A stretch of DNA of 64,000 nt from Saprospiraceae bacterium. GTDB lineage: Bacteria; Bacteroidota; Bacteroidia; Chitinophagales; Saprospiraceae. The first letter of the stretch is position 1. Every line of letters begins with the position of its first letter. Location of the stretch: contig JAHDHL010000012.1 in assembly GCA_020631355.1 (NCBI GenBank), positions 61,532 through 125,531 of the forward strand. Direction: 5' to 3'. The position numbers and the translations under genes were made by a program. Of the stretch, positions 27,864-36,877 are shown in pieces. Below the pieces are notes generated by a model. It was not told the DNA's origin and searched no databases. It saw only the letters and a list, made by a program, of their open reading frames with translations.

Positions 27864-27905
27864 AAAGCATGCTGTTCTTCGGAACAGTGTGCTTTTTTTT
27901 GTTTC
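27864..27905 (+). terminator. Intrinsic terminator with TTCG tetraloop
   Basis: 14-pair stem AAAGCATGCTGTTC (27864-27877) / GAACAGTGTGCTTT (27882-27895) with two G-T pairs and a C(TTCG)G loop, then a T run. A separate small hairpin GCTAGGA/TCCTAGC lies at 27821-27840. Confidence 0.88.
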
Positions 27906-28072
27906 GCATTTATTGATTCGATGTGAATGAAATTTTGTAAATAATTGGTTTTCAGCGTGAACTATTTTGTAATATGGTCATTTAACATTATATTCAGTTG
28001 TTGTTCGTTTTGGGTGTGAACCTTATATATGAACATAATTCAACCTTTTTCTAAATTCTAAATGGAATCAAG

Positions 28073-28873
28073 ATGAAAAAAACTTTACTACCTTTCATTG
28101 CTTTATTATGCATCAGTTTTTCCCTCAAGGCTGATATTGTACACATAGATTATGGGGAGGGCTGGGTATTCGAAGCCAATGCTGCAGAAACAGTGGATTT
28201 GGATGATGATGGTGTGATGGATTTCACGATGAATCCTGGAGGAGATATCATCGGAATGAGCCCTGCAATCAGCTGCTTCATTAGAAATGAAGAATTATTC
28301 GATGGTGTGAATACCATCAGGGTAATGAACGATGGCGATCATGTTGGTGATGGAGAGGATGAAATCTTCGAGGACTTCCAGGATGGCGAAGCACATAGTG
28401 CCTCAAGAGGATTGGCTCCCGGCTGGACCGATGGAGAACCCCATTTTGTAGGTTTGATGTTCTTTTCCAATAATACTTTCGGATGGATGAAGGTGATTCC
28501 TAATGTGGAAACAGGAACAATGACCATCACTGAATTGGCATATGGCACAGAAGCAGGAGTGGCTGTTGATGTGGGAGATACGGGTTTGGCGTCTTCCATT
28601 AGTACATTGGATATTCCTAAATCAGTCAAAACATTTCCTAATCCCGCTTCTGAAATCATGAATATTTCATTTGAGAATCAAAGTGCCAATGATTTGGACG
28701 TTGCCGTATATAATGGCTTGGGACAAGTGGTGTTCAGAAAGGAAATCAATGGAGAAGTAAATGTAGAAATGGAAATCAATGTAGGAGACTGGACAGGTGG
28801 TGTTTACAATGTTGTTTTCCAGAATAATGATGGTATACTGCTGAGTAGGAGAGTGATGATTCTCAGAGAATAG
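28073..28873 (+). CDS. T9SS-sorted exported protein, unknown cargo domain
   Basis: 266 residues. Signal peptide MKKTLLPFIALLCISFSLKA, then about 160 residues of acidic beta-rich sequence (DLDDDGVMDFTMNPGGD, calcium-binding-like) with no family I recognise, then a T9SS type A domain from about residue 185: KTFPNPASEIMNISF, VYNGLGQVVF, GGVYNVVFQ, LLSRRVMILRE. It is exported through the T9SS to the surface or medium. It is flanked by strong terminators, so it is a single-gene unit. Confidence 0.83.
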   Translation: MKKTLLPFIALLCISFSLKADIVHIDYGEGWVFEANAAETVDLDDDGVMDFTMNPGGDIIGMSPAISCFIRNEELFDGVNTIRVMNDGDHVGDGEDEIFEDFQDGEAHSASRGLAPGWTDGEPHFVGLMFFSNNTFGWMKVIPNVETGTMTITELAYGTEAGVAVDVGDTGLASSISTLDIPKSVKTFPNPASEIMNISFENQSANDLDVAVYNGLGQVVFRKEINGEVNVEMEINVGDWTGGVYNVVFQNNDGILLSRRVMILRE

Positions 28874-28896
28874 ATTCTTACTACTTTTTGCATTGG

Positions 28897-28933
28897 AAAG
28901 GGTCTTCAATTCATAATTGAAGACCCTTTTTTT
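28897..28933. terminator. Bidirectional terminator hairpin
   Basis: Perfect 14-bp stem AAAGGGTCTTCAAT (28897-28910) / ATTGAAGACCCTTT (28916-28929) followed by TTTT. It lies between convergent genes ending at 28873 (+) and 28932 (-). Confidence 0.9.
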
Positions 28934-29681
28934 AAGACATCCGAGGATTATAAATCGTTGGAGGAATGATATTTTGTTTGCTTTTGATTCTTACTTTGGT
29001 CGTACTGCTAGGAACCAATAGTTTGATGAATACACCGACTACATGTCCACGGGGTTTCAGGGTTTCTATGTAGTTGTCAGGATGAATGAATTCCGCCTTT
29101 CCCAGTTCATTGAAGTTATATCTGAAATATGTTCCGAATTCCATAGACATAGGAGGTTTTCTTTTGCTTTTTTGTCGAAGCTCGTTCCTGACTCCCATTT
29201 GTAATCTGGTGAAATAGTATGCTTTGTTCTTACTGCTGGCAATGACGGTATATTCCTGAAATGATTCTACGAATTCATCTCGATATCCTTGTTGGACCCC
29301 CAAGGAAATTCCGTAGAATGCTTCCCTTTTTTCACCTACCGGTAGATTGTATTGTAATCCTGTAATCAGGAATGGAGAGAAAAAGTCAAGGTTGTAACGA
29401 TCAAAATCACTTCGATTCATCATTGCATAGCCAGCCAACCCTATACCCATATCCCCCGACCAATGCTTATTGAAACGAGCCATGACCGTAAAAGCACCTG
29501 ACCAAGCTCCATAATATCCGGCTCTCCATCTTTCTTGGGAGCTTTCGAAATTGGGGAATGTCGTACCTATTCCTGCCTCCAATCCTATATGATACTTAGG
29601 AATAGACCTTGTTTGGGAATAAATATCAGTAGGGTAAAGGCTCAGGAATACAATGAGAATAATGTAGTAATTCACTTTCAT
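28932..29681 (-). CDS. Predicted outer-membrane beta-barrel protein
   Basis: 249 residues from the ATG at 29681; a second ATG lies two codons upstream. Signal peptide MKVNYYIILIVFLSLYPTDIYS followed by alternating aromatic/hydrophobic strands (YHIGLEAGIGTTFPNF, FSPFLITGLQYNLP, FYGISLGVQQGY, MEFGTYFRYNFNELG), as in small outer-membrane barrels. No named family recognised. The stop lies within the shared hairpin's T-run region. Confidence 0.68.
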   Translation of the reverse strand: MKVNYYIILIVFLSLYPTDIYSQTRSIPKYHIGLEAGIGTTFPNFESSQERWRAGYYGAWSGAFTVMARFNKHWSGDMGIGLAGYAMMNRSDFDRYNLDFFSPFLITGLQYNLPVGEKREAFYGISLGVQQGYRDEFVESFQEYTVIASSKNKAYYFTRLQMGVRNELRQKSKRKPPMSMEFGTYFRYNFNELGKAEFIHPDNYIETLKPRGHVVGVFIKLLVPSSTTKVRIKSKQNIIPPTIYNPRMS

Positions 29682-29815
29682 ATACATAAAAGGAATTGTC
29701 AGGCTTTAAAGTACGACTAACACCCGAATTAACAATCCTTATGTACCGTTTTGGATGGATATGTATTCCGATTCAAAAGAAAGTTATATCCCGTCATCAT
29801 ATCTAAAGTCCATCA

Positions 29816-30634
29816 TTAGAACCCGGTCCAGTCCCTAGTCCAGCCATCATCATCCATGTGTTTTTCAATTTCACGTTGTTGGCGGGTCTTTTCGAAAGTA
29901 TCAGAGGGTAGGAATACATTTTCCTGGTGTTGTCTTGGATCTTGTTCATAGGAATAAGTCCTGATTTCATCCGGTTCGAGTATCGTTCTGAATTGATAGG
30001 CCATCACCATACCGAAAACCCCTCCCATAAGGTGACTCTGCCATGATACTTGTCCTTCCGCATCAGGAAATAATCCGGCTACCATTCCTGAATACATTAG
30101 TATGATGATTAATGAAAGGATCACCGAACGAACATTCTTTCGGAATATACCACTGAAAAAGATGAAGGAAATCAATCCATAGATAACACCACTCGCACCT
30201 ATGTGATAGGCGAACTTGGATTCCACAAAAAAACCGGCAACCACCCAAACGGATACACCCGTAAAAAGGTAGATATACAATAAGGTCCGATTGGCTACCT
30301 TGGGATAGAAATAATACAACATGAAAATACCGGCAAAAAGCGTTGGTGTGTTATTGAAGATATGTCCCCAGTTACTCTGTGAATGTAGGAATGGACTAAG
30401 GAATATTCCCTTGATACCCTCCCATCTGTGGGGTAGGATACCATAGTGGGTGAATTCCAAAGGCGTGAACTTCTGTATCAGATGAACGAACCAAATAATC
30501 AGAGTGAAAATCGTAGCAATCTGTAAGGGCCAGGCAAAAGGGGATGAACCTTGGATTTGACCCATACGGTTTCCTGTACTGGAATAGCCCTGGGAGTGAA
30601 AAATCTTTGATATGTTGCTCCGCCAATTACTCAT
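29816..30634 (-). CDS. Rhomboid family intramembrane serine protease
   Basis: 272 residues with six or more membrane helices. The catalytic dyad is visible: Ser148 in HIGASGVIYG and His201 in SWQSHLMGG, with the family HxxxN motif (HIFNN) at 91-95. It would cleave transmembrane segments of substrate proteins in the inner membrane. The start codon lies inside the end of the oligopeptidase gene (8-nt overlap at 30627-30634), so translation is probably coupled. Confidence 0.93.
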   Translation of the reverse strand: MSNWRSNISKIFHSQGYSSTGNRMGQIQGSSPFAWPLQIATIFTLIIWFVHLIQKFTPLEFTHYGILPHRWEGIKGIFLSPFLHSQSNWGHIFNNTPTLFAGIFMLYYFYPKVANRTLLYIYLFTGVSVWVVAGFFVESKFAYHIGASGVIYGLISFIFFSGIFRKNVRSVILSLIIILMYSGMVAGLFPDAEGQVSWQSHLMGGVFGMVMAYQFRTILEPDEIRTYSYEQDPRQHQENVFLPSDTFEKTRQQREIEKHMDDDGWTRDWTGF

Positions 30635-32684
30635 GGATTCCCATTAGATCCAATAAGAATGCATATTCCATAGCTACTTCCTTATACTTGGCGAATCTTC
30701 CTGATGCACCACCATGTCCTGTTTCCATATTACAATGAAGCAATAATGGATTATCGTTTGTCTTGTATTCCCTGAGTTTTGCCACCCACTTAGCCGGTTC
30801 CCAATATTGGACCTGCGAGTCATGATAACCCGTGGTGACCAATGTAGCAGGGTATGCCTTGGCTTCTACATTATCATAAGGAGAATAGGATTTGATGTAA
30901 TGGTAATATTCCTCCTCATTCGGATTCCCCCATTCATCATATTCCCCGGTTGTCAATGGAATGCTATCATCCAACATGGTATTGATGACATCCACAAAAG
31001 GAACAGCGGATACGATACCTTTCCATAAGTTTGGTTCCATGTTCATTACTGCACCCATGAGTAATCCTCCGGCAGAACCACCCATGGCAAATAAAGAGTC
31101 AGGCGAAGTATATTTTTCCTCAACCAAGAATTTCCCGCAATGAATAAAATCACGGAACGTATTCTTTTTCTTGAGCATCTTTCCATCCTCATACCATTGT
31201 CTACCCATTTCCTGTCCACCTCGGATATGTGCAATGGCATAGGCAAATCCACGGTCCAACAGACTCAGCCTCACAGAGCTGAAATATGGGTCCATACTAT
31301 GGCCATAACTGCCATAGGCATAGAGTAGGAGTGGAGCTTTGCCATCCTTTTTGAATCCTTTTTTGTAAACGATTGAAATTGGAATTTTTGTCCCATCGTG
31401 TCCCTCGGCCCATAGCCTCTCGGATTCGTAATCCTCTACCTTGAAAGTATCGGAAACCACTTCTGTCTGTTTCAATAATACCATTTCCTTGGTATTCATA
31501 TTGAAATCATATACCGAGTTGGGAGTTGTCATCGATGTATATCCGAACCTCAGAACATCCGTATCGAATTCCATATTGGTCGACGGATAAATCAAATGAC
31601 TTTCCTCCTGGAATGGAATATAGTATTCTTCTCCTTTTTGGGGAATGACCCTGATATCCGTAATACCATTAATCCGTTCATTAACGACTAGGAATTCCTT
31701 GAAAATCTCAATGCCCTCCAAAAGTACATCATCCCTATGTGCAATCACTTCCTTCCAGTGCTCCTTATCGCATTGGTCAACCTCAGTTTCCATTAATCTG
31801 AAATTCTTTGCATTCCAGTTGGTCATGATGAAGAACTTATCCTCATATTGGTCGATGTAATATTCGTGGTTCCTTTTTCTTGGTGTAATGACTTTGAAGT
31901 CCGCATCTGGTGTTTCCGTACTCAGAAAACGATATTCCGTCATGATGGAATGGTAAGAAGCAATCATAACGAATTTCCCTGATTTGGTCCTGTAACAATA
32001 GGTAATGAAAGTATCATCTTCCTCTGTGTAAACCACTTCATCTTCTTCAACAGGCGTACCCAAGATATGCTTCATGACCCTATAACTTCTGAGTGTATCC
32101 TCATCTTTCAGTGTATAGAATACAGTTTTGTTATCATTGGCCCAAGCCACACTTCCCGATGTCCCTTTTATGACATCCTCGTAGTATTCCCCCGTTTCAA
32201 GATTCTTGAATCGGATGGTATGTATCCTACGGCTGACCGTATCCTCACCATAGGCGAGAATCGTATTGTCGGGACTCACACTCAGGCCACTCACACTGTA
32301 GTATGCATGCCCCTCGGCTAGTACATTGATATCTAGGAATAGGGTTTCGGGATTATCTTCTGAGGATATATCCTTTCGGTAATGAATGGGATATTCCTTT
32401 CCTTTTTCAAATTTGGTAATATATAAATAACCATTCCTACGATAGGGAACGGACATGTCTGTTTGCTTGATTCTACCTTTTATCTCCTCAAAAAGTGATT
32501 CCTGAAAGGATTGTGTATGCGAGAGCATCGCATCCTTGTAATCATTTTCAGCATTCAAATAATCAATTACATCCTGATGGTCCCTTTCCCTCATCCAGAA
32601 ATAATCATCCACTCTGGTATCATTGTGGATGGTCATTTCCTTGGGGACTTTCTTAGCAATTGGTGGAGTAGGTTTCGTTTTCAT
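30627..32684 (-). CDS. Oligopeptidase B-like S9 family serine peptidase
   Basis: 685 residues: an N-terminal seven-bladed propeller (about 70-400) that gates a C-terminal alpha/beta hydrolase. The nucleophile Ser lies in GGSAGG (about residue 535) and the catalytic His is His657 in METGHGGASG. The opening PPIAKKVPKEMTIHNDTRVDDYFWMRERD is typical of oligopeptidase B, which cuts short peptides after Arg or Lys. No signal peptide, so cytoplasmic action is likely. It heads a two-gene unit with the overlapping rhomboid gene. Confidence 0.93.
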   Translation of the reverse strand: MKTKPTPPIAKKVPKEMTIHNDTRVDDYFWMRERDHQDVIDYLNAENDYKDAMLSHTQSFQESLFEEIKGRIKQTDMSVPYRRNGYLYITKFEKGKEYPIHYRKDISSEDNPETLFLDINVLAEGHAYYSVSGLSVSPDNTILAYGEDTVSRRIHTIRFKNLETGEYYEDVIKGTSGSVAWANDNKTVFYTLKDEDTLRSYRVMKHILGTPVEEDEVVYTEEDDTFITYCYRTKSGKFVMIASYHSIMTEYRFLSTETPDADFKVITPRKRNHEYYIDQYEDKFFIMTNWNAKNFRLMETEVDQCDKEHWKEVIAHRDDVLLEGIEIFKEFLVVNERINGITDIRVIPQKGEEYYIPFQEESHLIYPSTNMEFDTDVLRFGYTSMTTPNSVYDFNMNTKEMVLLKQTEVVSDTFKVEDYESERLWAEGHDGTKIPISIVYKKGFKKDGKAPLLLYAYGSYGHSMDPYFSSVRLSLLDRGFAYAIAHIRGGQEMGRQWYEDGKMLKKKNTFRDFIHCGKFLVEEKYTSPDSLFAMGGSAGGLLMGAVMNMEPNLWKGIVSAVPFVDVINTMLDDSIPLTTGEYDEWGNPNEEEYYHYIKSYSPYDNVEAKAYPATLVTTGYHDSQVQYWEPAKWVAKLREYKTNDNPLLLHCNMETGHGGASGRFAKYKEVAMEYAFLLDLMGIHE

Positions 32685-32757
32685 GTATGATTTATATTAA
32701 TTTAAATGGTAGAATACTTTGGGGTTTCAACAAATATTAAATGTACAAAGTTGCATG

Positions 32758-34251
32758 CTAGTTGGAAACAACGAATTGATATGCCTTTCCGATATGGTCA
32801 ATCAGGTCCGAAGCAATGACACTGGGCATTCCCAATTTTTCAGCAGCCAAATCTCCGGCCAGACCATGAAGATAGACAGCAATGATGGATGCTTCTCCTG
32901 ATGGATATCCTTGGGCCAGTAAACTGGTAATCATTCCGGTAAGAACATCACCACTTCCTGCTGTAGCCATCCCGGGATTGCCTGTGGAATTGAAGATACA
33001 AGCGCCCTCAGGAGTACAGATACAGGTATTCGCCCCTTTCAGGATGATATAAATATCATATTCAACCGCTTTTTCCTGCGCCTTGCTGATTTGGGTCCAA
33101 CGATTCTTGGATGCCACACCGAATAACCTTTCGAATTCCTTGGGATGTGGAGTGATAATGGATTTGGATGGTAGGGTCCAGTTTTCAATCTGACCCAATA
33201 AATTGATGCCATCGGCATCGAGCACGATAGGCATATCCGCCTCCTTGAGAAAAGATGTGAGACCCTGACGGGTAGAGACATCCTGCCCCAATCCCGGACC
33301 GATTCCAAAATGGTATCCATTCCTGAAAGGTATGGTAGAAACAAAACCCATTTGCTCGTCAGTTTCGCACATGGCTTCCGGTAGACTGATTTGCATGATT
33401 CCTAAGCTATCCTTAGGGACTCGGCAACTCACAAGTCCGCAACCCATTCTTAGGGCAGCTTTTGAAGCCAATATGGCCGCACCCATTTTACCTGTTGAAC
33501 CCGCTACCATCATTACATGCCCGTAAGTACCCTTGTGTGAGAACTTTTTCCTCGATTTGATGATGCCTTGTACATCCTTAAGGTGAATGTAATGATAAGG
33601 TGAATTGGTATCATTATAGAATTGGGGATGTAATCCGATATCCAGATATGTCCATCTCCCAGTAGATCGTTCATTATCAGGATAAAAGAATGAAAGTTTG
33701 GGGCTTTGGAAAGTATAGGTATAGTCAGCTACGATTGTAGGGCCGTTTGTGGCTTGGTCAGCAAATAATCCGGAGGGAATATCCACGGATATCTTAATAT
33801 TGGGTAATTGATGGGTTTGCTCAACGAATTTAAGTAATTCACCCTCTAGTTCCCGATTCAACCCAGAACCAAGAATTGCATCAATGATTATGGCTTCCTC
33901 AGGAATCTTAGGGAACCCATTCTCATATTCGTATTCGAATAGGGGAATATCCTTGGGTAATCGTTTCAGGTTCTTGAGGTAATCATCACTACCATATCCC
34001 ATTGGCAGGAGATAAACGGAAACATCATAAAATTTTCGGTAGAGCAAACGAGCAATCGCCAAACCATCACCACCATTGTTTCCATTCCCACAAAATACAA
34101 CGACTTGTTGTTCTGTATCAGGAAATTGTTTCATGAATTCATCCCTGAATGCCAATGAAGCCCTTTCCATGAGTTCCAAGGACGGTATAGGTTCATTCTC
34201 AATGGTGAAATCATCCCATTCCCTGATTTGGGGCGCAGTAAATATCTTCAT
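32758..34251 (-). CDS. nnr: Bifunctional NAD(P)H-hydrate repair enzyme
   Basis: 497 residues. The N-terminal YjeF_N epimerase domain (about 1-215) has VVFCGNGNNGGDGLAIARLL, interconverting R and S forms of NAD(P)HX. The C-terminal ribokinase-like ADP-dependent dehydratase domain (about 230-495) has FGIGPGLGQD, the GxGD motif in MATAGSGDVLTGMI, and DADGINLL. Together they repair hydrated NADH/NADPH. The gene begins 1 bp after the stop of the 5'-nucleotidase C-domain gene, so the two form an operon. Confidence 0.95.
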   Translation of the reverse strand: MKIFTAPQIREWDDFTIENEPIPSLELMERASLAFRDEFMKQFPDTEQQVVVFCGNGNNGGDGLAIARLLYRKFYDVSVYLLPMGYGSDDYLKNLKRLPKDIPLFEYEYENGFPKIPEEAIIIDAILGSGLNRELEGELLKFVEQTHQLPNIKISVDIPSGLFADQATNGPTIVADYTYTFQSPKLSFFYPDNERSTGRWTYLDIGLHPQFYNDTNSPYHYIHLKDVQGIIKSRKKFSHKGTYGHVMMVAGSTGKMGAAILASKAALRMGCGLVSCRVPKDSLGIMQISLPEAMCETDEQMGFVSTIPFRNGYHFGIGPGLGQDVSTRQGLTSFLKEADMPIVLDADGINLLGQIENWTLPSKSIITPHPKEFERLFGVASKNRWTQISKAQEKAVEYDIYIILKGANTCICTPEGACIFNSTGNPGMATAGSGDVLTGMITSLLAQGYPSGEASIIAVYLHGLAGDLAAEKLGMPSVIASDLIDHIGKAYQFVVSN

Positions 34252-34252
34252 C

Positions 34253-35008
34253 TTATTGTATTGTCATTCTGCCCTCTATATTGGCATCGACTTTTTTGCC
34301 GGCAGCATTCATTTCCTTGATTTGTCTGATGAATGCATCTCGGAATAAGACTCCTGTTTCTATCTGGTCGATTCCCTTGAAAAAGTCGCATTGGTCACCG
34401 CCATTAGCGATATAGTCGGACATACCTAATCTATATGTCTTGTTCACATCCAAAGGTTCACCACCTATGGATAAATCTTTCAACTTGCCATCTTCGGTAA
34501 TGGTACATCTGATGCCTGAACTCATCGGCCAGCCGCCTCTACCCGCCACATTTTCGAAAAGTTGTTGGACTATATCTCCCTTGATTTCCAATACGACCAT
34601 CATATTGTCAAATGGCATGAGTTCGAATACCTTGCCTACGGTAATATCACCCTCGGGAATGGATGGAATCCTGATACCACCATAATTGACAAAGGCGAAA
34701 TCCAAAGGATTATCGGGATATATTTTATTACATTGCTCAAGAATGGCATCCGATGTCCAATTTCCCAGTGTGGATTCAGGAAGTGCCTTAACGAGTTCCT
34801 TTTCGGATTGTCCGATGACTTCATTCATTTTGGCATCCAATTGGGTTTTGTACGGAGCAATCATCGTTTCGAAATCGGGGTCAGCATTTATATCGGATGT
34901 GGCTAGAATGGCTAACTGTTCATTTTCCGTAGTTGCCTTATGATAAACCTTACAGGAAGTTATCAGTAGAATGAATAATAGGGCGGAAAGGGAAGTCCTG
35001 ATGCTCAT
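34253..35008 (-). CDS. 5'-nucleotidase C-terminal domain lipoprotein
   Basis: 251 residues. The signal ends with lipobox LITSC, so the protein is a periplasm-facing or surface lipoprotein. The rest is only the 5'-nucleotidase C-terminal, substrate-binding domain (FVNYGGIRIPSIPEGDITVGKVFELMPFDN and YIANGGDQCDFF). The N-terminal metallophosphatase domain that carries the catalytic metals is absent. In many Bacteroidota a second gene encodes that half; here the neighbour is nnr instead. Whether it is a subunit of an enzyme made elsewhere is not visible. Confidence 0.88.
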   Translation of the reverse strand: MSIRTSLSALLFILLITSCKVYHKATTENEQLAILATSDINADPDFETMIAPYKTQLDAKMNEVIGQSEKELVKALPESTLGNWTSDAILEQCNKIYPDNPLDFAFVNYGGIRIPSIPEGDITVGKVFELMPFDNMMVVLEIKGDIVQQLFENVAGRGGWPMSSGIRCTITEDGKLKDLSIGGEPLDVNKTYRLGMSDYIANGGDQCDFFKGIDQIETGVLFRDAFIRQIKEMNAAGKKVDANIEGRMTIQ

Positions 35009-35145
35009 TTCATAAGTGATTTAACCCTGGTCCTCATTCCGAATGCGATATTTATATACACAACGGAATACCAAGGAGTATACAATGATACTCAAATATA
35101 ATACGAGCTAATGTCCTTATCAGGAATTTATATGATAAAGCTGGT

Positions 35146-35679
35146 TTATAGGAATGTGCTGGCCTCTTGGGAAATGGCAGATCTTGCTGTATCCAAGGAA
35201 GTTTGTCTGACCTCATCAAGATATCTGAATATGGCATGACTCATATCCAAACTACTGGATTCCGTATCAACGGTCTTGGATACCAGGTTGATGACATTGA
35301 TGGTATCATTCTTGGCAAAGGAAATGATTTTCCATAAGTTCTCGGAAACATAGACCTGTTGGGAGATATTGTGCTCATACTCTTGTTGGATGGCTACCAT
35401 CAGGGCGACTTTCAAATCGGCAGCATTCATATTCTCATTCCTGATTCTGAGAATGAGGTTGTGGAGCGAGATACGTTCGCAGAATAAGGCCAATCGCTCA
35501 TAAGCCTGCATTTTCAGTGGGAATGAAAGATTCTGATTCGTTTGCTTCAGTTCAATCATCCTAAGCTGTTGTTGGTTTTCATTGTAGGTCTTGAACATGT
35601 AGAATACAGTGGCAAAAACGACCAAAGCAGGAACGGTAAGCTTCACAATTTCCAATAATACCTCAAGTATGTCGATCAT
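35146..35679 (-). CDS. Membrane-anchored protein, unknown family
   Basis: 177 residues from ATG 35679; an ATG at 35703 in frame is possible. One N-terminal transmembrane helix (about residues 5-32, LEVLLEIVKLTVPALVVFATVFYMF) is followed by a cytoplasmic, mostly helical part with MIELKQTNQNLSFPLKMQAYERLALFCERI. I believe similar short proteins occur widely in Bacteroidota without known function, but cannot name the family with certainty. Single-gene unit. Confidence 0.68.
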   Translation of the reverse strand: MIDILEVLLEIVKLTVPALVVFATVFYMFKTYNENQQQLRMIELKQTNQNLSFPLKMQAYERLALFCERISLHNLILRIRNENMNAADLKVALMVAIQQEYEHNISQQVYVSENLWKIISFAKNDTINVINLVSKTVDTESSSLDMSHAIFRYLDEVRQTSLDTARSAISQEASTFL

Positions 35680-35794
35680 TTCTAATGTTATTTTGAACCA
35701 CAAAAATACTGAACAGAGTCGTATATATTAATGAAAGTACCATAAAAAGATACATTTTAGGAAACCCTTTCTGGATTCGTGCTGTTTTTATTAT

Positions 35795-35802
35795 TAGATT
35801 TG
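35795..35802 (+). promoter_or_regulatory. -7 box of the A-type carrier gene
   Basis: TAGATTTG, exact TAnnTTTG, 20 bp before the start codon. No clear TTG at the -33 position. Confidence 0.45.
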
Positions 35803-35821
35803 TAATTCAAATTCTTGTAGT

Positions 35822-36163
35822 ATGAATACTTTGAAAGAACCTATCACTTTGACGGACGGAGCTGTGGAGCAGCTGAATAGACTCATGGAGGAAAAGAAAG
35901 TTCCTGAGGGACACTCCCTTAGAGTAGGAGTCAAAGGTGGTGGATGTGCAGGATTCTCCTATATCCTTGGGTTTGACTTACCCAATGAGGAGGATGATTC
36001 CTATGAGATCAATGGAGTAAGTGTGGTAATGAATAAGGCACATGCCATTTATTTGGTTGGTATTGAAATCGATTTCGTACAAGGCTTGAATAATAGGGGC
36101 TTTACATTCAATAATCCGAATGCCAAGGAGTCCTGTGGATGTGGAACATCCTTTTCAGCCTAA
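35822..36163 (+). CDS. A-type Fe-S cluster carrier (HesB/IscA family)
   Basis: 113 residues with the three invariant cysteines: Cys42 in GGGCAGFSY and Cys105/Cys107 in SCGCGTSF. A-type carriers accept Fe-S clusters and hand them to apo-enzymes. Sequence alone does not separate IscA, SufA and ErpA. It stands alone, away from a suf or isc cluster, with a promoter box at 35795 and a very strong terminator. Confidence 0.95.
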   Translation: MNTLKEPITLTDGAVEQLNRLMEEKKVPEGHSLRVGVKGGGCAGFSYILGFDLPNEEDDSYEINGVSVVMNKAHAIYLVGIEIDFVQGLNNRGFTFNNPNAKESCGCGTSFSA

Positions 36164-36183
36164 GCGTCATATCAGATAGATGA

Positions 36184-36218
36184 AAAAGACCCTTGCCGGA
36201 TACCGGCAAGGGTCTTTT
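36184..36218 (+). terminator. Intrinsic terminator after the A-type carrier gene
   Basis: Perfect 16-bp stem AAAAGACCCTTGCCGG (36184-36199) / CCGGCAAGGGTCTTTT (36203-36218) with loop ATA. Confidence 0.93.
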
Positions 36219-36321
36219 CTTTGTAATCATATCTTAAGCTTCTCATAAGAAGCACAATGGGTGTTAAATAGAGTTAAAATAAGTATACTTTTACAATTCA
36301 TTAAGGTCTAAATCAATAGAA

Positions 36322-36837
36322 ATGAGCGTTATTGCACTAGAAGGGATGCGGTTTTTCGCCTATCATGGTGTATATGAGGAAGAACAGATTCTAGGAGGAG
36401 AATACATCGTCAATGTCAGTGTCACAGTGGATACCGATGATGCGGCAGAGGAAGATGATATCCATCAGACGGTCAATTATGAGACCATCTATGCCATTTG
36501 TGCGATGGAAATGAAGAAACCCTCCGATTTGATAGAAACCGTGATTGAGCGGATAGTTCTGAGAATGAAAGCTACATTTTCCAGTTTGGAGGAAATCTCC
36601 GTAAAAGTGGAAAAGCTGAATCCACCATTGGGAGGCAGGGTAGCAAAGGCTTCTGTGGAAACAGCCTATGATTTCAGTTCGGAGTGCAGTAGATGCGGAC
36701 GGGGAATGGCATGTTACGGTGATGAGACCTGCTGGTGCAACGATGCCAGAACCATACACCCAAGAACAGCAGAAATGGTGAAGTCACAACATGGCTCCTG
36801 TGTGTGTAACAGTTGCCTGAATTTCTTTGCCGGCTAA
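36322..36837 (+). CDS. folB: Dihydroneopterin aldolase with C-terminal Cys-rich (CWC-type) domain
   Basis: 171 residues, about 50 more than a usual FolB. Residues 1-118 are the aldolase domain of folate synthesis: MRFFAYHGVYEEEQILGGEYIVNV with the catalytic Glu/Tyr region, VNYETIYAI, and VEKLNPPLGGRVAKASVE. Residues 122-171 carry eight cysteines (122, 125, 131, 137, 139, 160, 162, 165) in CxxC, CWC and CVCNSC patterns, matching the small Cys-rich CWC family and probably binding zinc or a cluster. I see no stop or frameshift between the halves, so it is a true fusion. Known chemistry: 7,8-dihydroneopterin to 6-hydroxymethyl-dihydropterin and glycolaldehyde. The tail's role is unknown. Confidence 0.88.
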   Translation: MSVIALEGMRFFAYHGVYEEEQILGGEYIVNVSVTVDTDDAAEEDDIHQTVNYETIYAICAMEMKKPSDLIETVIERIVLRMKATFSSLEEISVKVEKLNPPLGGRVAKASVETAYDFSSECSRCGRGMACYGDETCWCNDARTIHPRTAEMVKSQHGSCVCNSCLNFFAG

Positions 36838-36877
36838 AATTATGAACGCATAAAATTCATCTAATAAAATATTGATC

